NCBI GenBank assembly: GCA_965208065.1
Contig: OZ242313.1
Location: forward strand, 4,526,001-4,590,000
Direction of reading: 5' to 3'
Source of the DNA: Bin103 sp002238925
Lineage (GTDB): Bacteria > Spirochaetota > Spirochaetia > SZUA-6 > Bin103
DNA length: 64,000 bases
A model generated the notes under the pieces. That model ran no database searches. It saw only the letters and a list, made by a program, of their open reading frames with translations, and had not been told where the DNA came from. Shown in pieces: positions 61,729-64,000 of this stretch (positions are counted from its first letter, which is position 1; every line of letters starts with the position of its first letter). The translations under genes were made by a program, and so were the position numbers.

Positions 61729-61947
61729 GTTTCGTCCCCCTTGTTGAACGGGTATGATGTGCCGCGAGTTGCAGCCGGCTCCCGGGCCGGTTCGGGCAAA
61801 TCAAGCGGCCCAGCGGCCCGAAACCGTCGCCTGTGGCTACGCTTCAGGGTCCGCCCGGCCTGGCGCCGTCAGCCCGTTGCACTCCGGCAGACTGTCAGTG
61901 AGCCACGAAAACCGGGCGCGGTCAAGGACGAGAGGAGCAGCGAGCCG

Positions 61948-62652
61948 ATGAAGCTATGCATCGACACGTTTAATGAAGAGGTTCTGGATGAGGTACTCGC
62001 CTCCGGCCTGATTCACGGTCTGACCATGAATCCGCTGGTGATGGCGGAGGAGGGACGCACCGACTACCTGGACCGGGTGCAGCGGATGAGCGCGCGGGTG
62101 GCCGGGCCGGTGCTGGTGCAGGTAGTGAGCCGCGACCCGGAGCGGATGCTGGAGGAGGCGCGCCTGCTGGCGTCGCTGGAACCGCGCATCCACGTCAAGA
62201 TCGCGTTCGACAGCGCCGCCGCGGCGGGGGTGGTGCGCCGGCTGCACGACGAGGGGATCAAGACCGCCGCCACCATCATCTACAACGCCCTGCAGGCATA
62301 CCTGGCCGCCGAGGCGGGGGCTGCCATCGTGGCGCTGTTCGAGGGCGGGCTGCACGGCATCAGCAAGAATCCGATTTCGGTAGAGCGCAGCGAGCGGCCG
62401 AGCATCTCGCGCGCCGCCCGGCAGATCGTCGACCGGCACGGCTACGGAGCGCAGGTGCTGGTGGGCGCGCGGGAACCGATCCAGGTGGTGGAGGCAGCCC
62501 TTGCCGGGGCGCACCTGTGCACGGTCAAGCTGGCGGTGTTCCGCGACCTGTTCCACGACCACGAGACCGCATTCCGGACCGGGGCGTTCACCGACGCCTG
62601 GCGCGCGGTGTACGGCGGCCACGACTGGATCGACCGCCCAGCGGACCGATGA
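61948..62652 (+). CDS. Transaldolase/fructose-6-phosphate aldolase-like protein
   Basis: A 234-residue TIM-barrel aldolase of the small transaldolase family. It begins M-K-L-C-I-D-T-F-N-E-E, has L-T-M-N-P-L-V in place of the usual T-T-N-P-S, and carries the Schiff-base Lys in H-V-K84-I-A-F. A-A-T-I-I-Y-N-A-L-Q-A-Y follows. A GAGAGGAG box lies before the ATG. Its TGA overlaps the next ATG, so it is coupled to the aminotransferase. The natural substrate is probably a sugar or keto-acid derivative. Confidence 0.85.
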   Translation: MKLCIDTFNEEVLDEVLASGLIHGLTMNPLVMAEEGRTDYLDRVQRMSARVAGPVLVQVVSRDPERMLEEARLLASLEPRIHVKIAFDSAAAAGVVRRLHDEGIKTAATIIYNALQAYLAAEAGAAIVALFEGGLHGISKNPISVERSERPSISRAARQIVDRHGYGAQVLVGAREPIQVVEAALAGAHLCTVKLAVFRDLFHDHETAFRTGAFTDAWRAVYGGHDWIDRPADR

Positions 62653-63914
62653 GCGGCTCGGGAGACGGCTATCCCCGGTCCCGGCGAGAGTTCGCCGCCG
62701 CGCGCAACCTTATCCCGGGCGGGGTCACCGCGGCGCGCCGCCCCACCTCCTTCAGCGACGTGGCGGACTGGCCGATCTACACCGAGCGCGTGGATGGCTG
62801 CTTCGTGTGGGACGTCGACGGCAACCGCTACATCGACTACCTGTGCGCATTCGGGCCGATCGTGCTCGGCTACCGCAACCGGCGCGTCAACGAGGCCGCG
62901 ATCCGGGAGATCCGGCGCGGCTTCATCGCCAACCTGTCGTTCACCATCCAGAACCGGCTCGCCGAGCGGCTGATCGAGCTGCTGCCGAGCGCCGAACGGG
63001 TGCTGTTCACCAAGACCGGATCGGATGCCTGCACCCTGGCGGTGCGCCTGGCGCGCGGCTACACGGGCCGCGACCGGGTGGTGCGTTGGGGCTACCACGG
63101 CTGGCACGACTGGTGCCTCGGCCGCAAGGGCGCCGGTGAGGTGCTTGGCCAGCGCAAGGGCCCCTACCTTGACACCGCAGGGGTTCCGGACCAGGTCGCG
63201 GAGCTGACCGATACCTTCGTATATGGCGACTTGGCGTCGCTGGAGCAGACCCTGGAGCGCCACCGTGGCGAGGTGGCGTGCATCATCCTGCAGCCGTTCG
63301 AGTTCGAGCTGCCGCCGGAGGGGTTCCTGCAGGGGGTGCGGGCGCTCGCCGACCGCCACGGCGCGGTGCTGGTGTTCGACGAAATCCGCACCTGGCCGCG
63401 GGTCCACCTTGGCGGCGCGCAGCAGTACCTGGGCGTGACCCCGGATCTCACCGCGATCAGCAAGGCGCTGGCCAACGGCTACCCGATCTCGGCGCTGGTG
63501 GGTAAGGCCGAGGTGATGGAGGCCGACGTGTTCTACTCCAGCACCTACCTGGTGAGCACGTTCGAGATGGCGGCGGCGCTGGAGACGCTGCGCCAACTGC
63601 AGAATGGCGCCCTGGAGCGGATCTGGGAGCTGGGCCGGCAGTTTAGCGACGGGCTCACGGAACTGGTCGCCGGCAGCGGACTGCAGGCGCGCGTGCTCGG
63701 CATCCCGCCGCAGCCGTTCCTGCTGTTCGACAGCGGCGACCCGGACCGCGACCTGGAGCGCAAGCGCGTGTTCTACCGCAGCGCACTCGATCACGGCGTG
63801 TTCCTGCACCCCAACACCCACTGGTTCATCAGCAGCGCCCACACGCCATACCTGGTGGACCAGACACTCGCGGCACTGGACCGCTCCCTGCACGCGGTGA
63901 AGGCGCTGGACTGA
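62649..63914 (+). CDS. Class III aminotransferase, glutamate-1-semialdehyde aminomutase-like
   Basis: A 421-residue PLP aminotransferase/aminomutase of the HemL-like group: N-L-I-P-G-G-V near the N-terminus, G-S-D-A-C-T-L-A-V-R-L-A-R, V-F-D-E-I-R-T-W-P and the PLP lysine in A-I-S-K272-A-L-A-N-G-Y-P-I-S-A. It is unlikely to be the haem-pathway enzyme because of its catabolic context and altered active-site neighbourhood (E-I-R-T for the usual E-V-M/I-T). The start overlaps the transaldolase stop as ATGA, and the stop overlaps the next start. Confidence 0.88.
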   Translation: MSGSGDGYPRSRREFAAARNLIPGGVTAARRPTSFSDVADWPIYTERVDGCFVWDVDGNRYIDYLCAFGPIVLGYRNRRVNEAAIREIRRGFIANLSFTIQNRLAERLIELLPSAERVLFTKTGSDACTLAVRLARGYTGRDRVVRWGYHGWHDWCLGRKGAGEVLGQRKGPYLDTAGVPDQVAELTDTFVYGDLASLEQTLERHRGEVACIILQPFEFELPPEGFLQGVRALADRHGAVLVFDEIRTWPRVHLGGAQQYLGVTPDLTAISKALANGYPISALVGKAEVMEADVFYSSTYLVSTFEMAAALETLRQLQNGALERIWELGRQFSDGLTELVAGSGLQARVLGIPPQPFLLFDSGDPDRDLERKRVFYRSALDHGVFLHPNTHWFISSAHTPYLVDQTLAALDRSLHAVKALD

Positions 63915-64000
63915 TGGCCGTTCCCGAGGGGGATGCCACGGCGACGCTGCTGCAGGTCGAAGACTTGGCGGTGACCTTCCGCACCCCCGAGGGCCTGATA
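63914..64000 (+). CDS. ABC transporter ATP-binding protein (3' end outside window)
   Basis: Only the first 29 codons are visible: after a short leader, L-L-Q-V-E-D-L-A-V-T-F-R-T-P-E-G is the typical first strand of a DppD/OppD-type ATPase. The ATG overlaps the aminotransferase stop. It probably supplies the ATPase of the importer whose binding protein is at 60184, divergently transcribed. Confidence 0.8.
   Translation, partial: MAVPEGDATATLLQVEDLAVTFRTPEGLI

Noticed and set aside
59062..62652. A 1196-codon open frame on the plus strand
   Set aside because: Most of it is antisense to well-supported minus-strand genes (monooxygenase and binding protein) and has an Arg/His/Ala-rich shadow composition. 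Only its last part, from 61948, is a real gene (transaldolase-like).
62649..63914. Haem pathway gene hemL
   Set aside because: The fold and PLP lysine fit, but the context is catabolic and the active-site neighbourhood differs, so I keep only the general class III aminotransferase call.

Overview
The window is a G+C-rich chromosomal segment from a bacterium, gene-dense and with both strands used. Three oligopeptide-type solute-binding proteins have short signal peptides ending in A-S-G-E-E-E, A-A-G-Q-E or A-G-G-G-G-E. That style is common in Spirochaetota. Together with phytanoyl-CoA-type dioxygenases, sulfatases, amidohydrolases and toxin-antitoxin pairs it suggests an uncultured high-GC spirochaete-like, possibly marine or host-associated organism. 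This is an inference; there is no rRNA or core phylogenetic marker here, and I see no tRNA gene or CRISPR array.

Layout. 1-5.1 kb: the end of a sugar-phosphate isomerase-like gene overlapping an aldo/keto reductase, an NCS2 nucleobase transporter with a long cytoplasmic tail, and a DUF4143 ATPase. 5.2-7.4 kb: a Uma2 nuclease remnant and a DUF222-HNH protein. 7.9-11.5 kb: a PhyH dioxygenase, a Baeyer-Villiger-type monooxygenase and a nitronate-monooxygenase-like flavoenzyme. 11.6-13.1 kb: two convergent VapBC pairs. 13.3-19.5 kb: ABC importer operon A (binding protein, two permeases, no ATPase) ending in a CRTAC/UnbV repeat protein. 19.5-20.9 kb: an MntA/HepT-like pair and a GNAT acetyltransferase. 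20.9-30.7 kb: mainly minus-strand genes for an RNA methylase, two PhyH dioxygenases, a sulfatase, a DNA glycosylase, an LRR lipoprotein, an amidohydrolase and a Gfo/Idh/MocA oxidoreductase. 30.8-37.2 kb: ABC system B, with two permeases on plus converging on a minus operon of a binding protein and two ADP-ribosylglycohydrolase-family proteins.

37.3-40.7 kb is a lower-GC island: an HTH protein, an unknown partner, and a Mrr-type endonuclease split by one in-frame TGA. 40.7-47 kb: a SIMPL lipoprotein, a DUF433 protein, a second sulfatase, a helicase-associated protein, and a two-gene DUF4268 nuclease-like module. 47.3-50.7 kb: divergent beta-propeller glycosidase-like genes. 50.7-53.9 kb: serine hydroxymethyltransferase and an ATPase/nuclease protein with an apparent internal deletion. 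53.9-56.8 kb: a McrBC restriction system. 56.9-64 kb: a minus-strand catabolic operon (binding protein, luciferase-like monooxygenase, two amidohydrolases, VOC protein), divergent from transaldolase-like, class III aminotransferase and ABC ATPase genes.

Recurring theme: several genes are near-copies of known enzymes with altered catalytic residues, and two of them sit directly beside an intact paralogue (ADP-ribosylglycohydrolases and amidohydrolases). Other altered cases are a GH32 glycosidase, a HepT-like toxin, and a PhyH protein with H-G-G where H-x-D is expected. These, and the uncharacterised HTH/unknown/Mrr cluster, are the best leads for something new.
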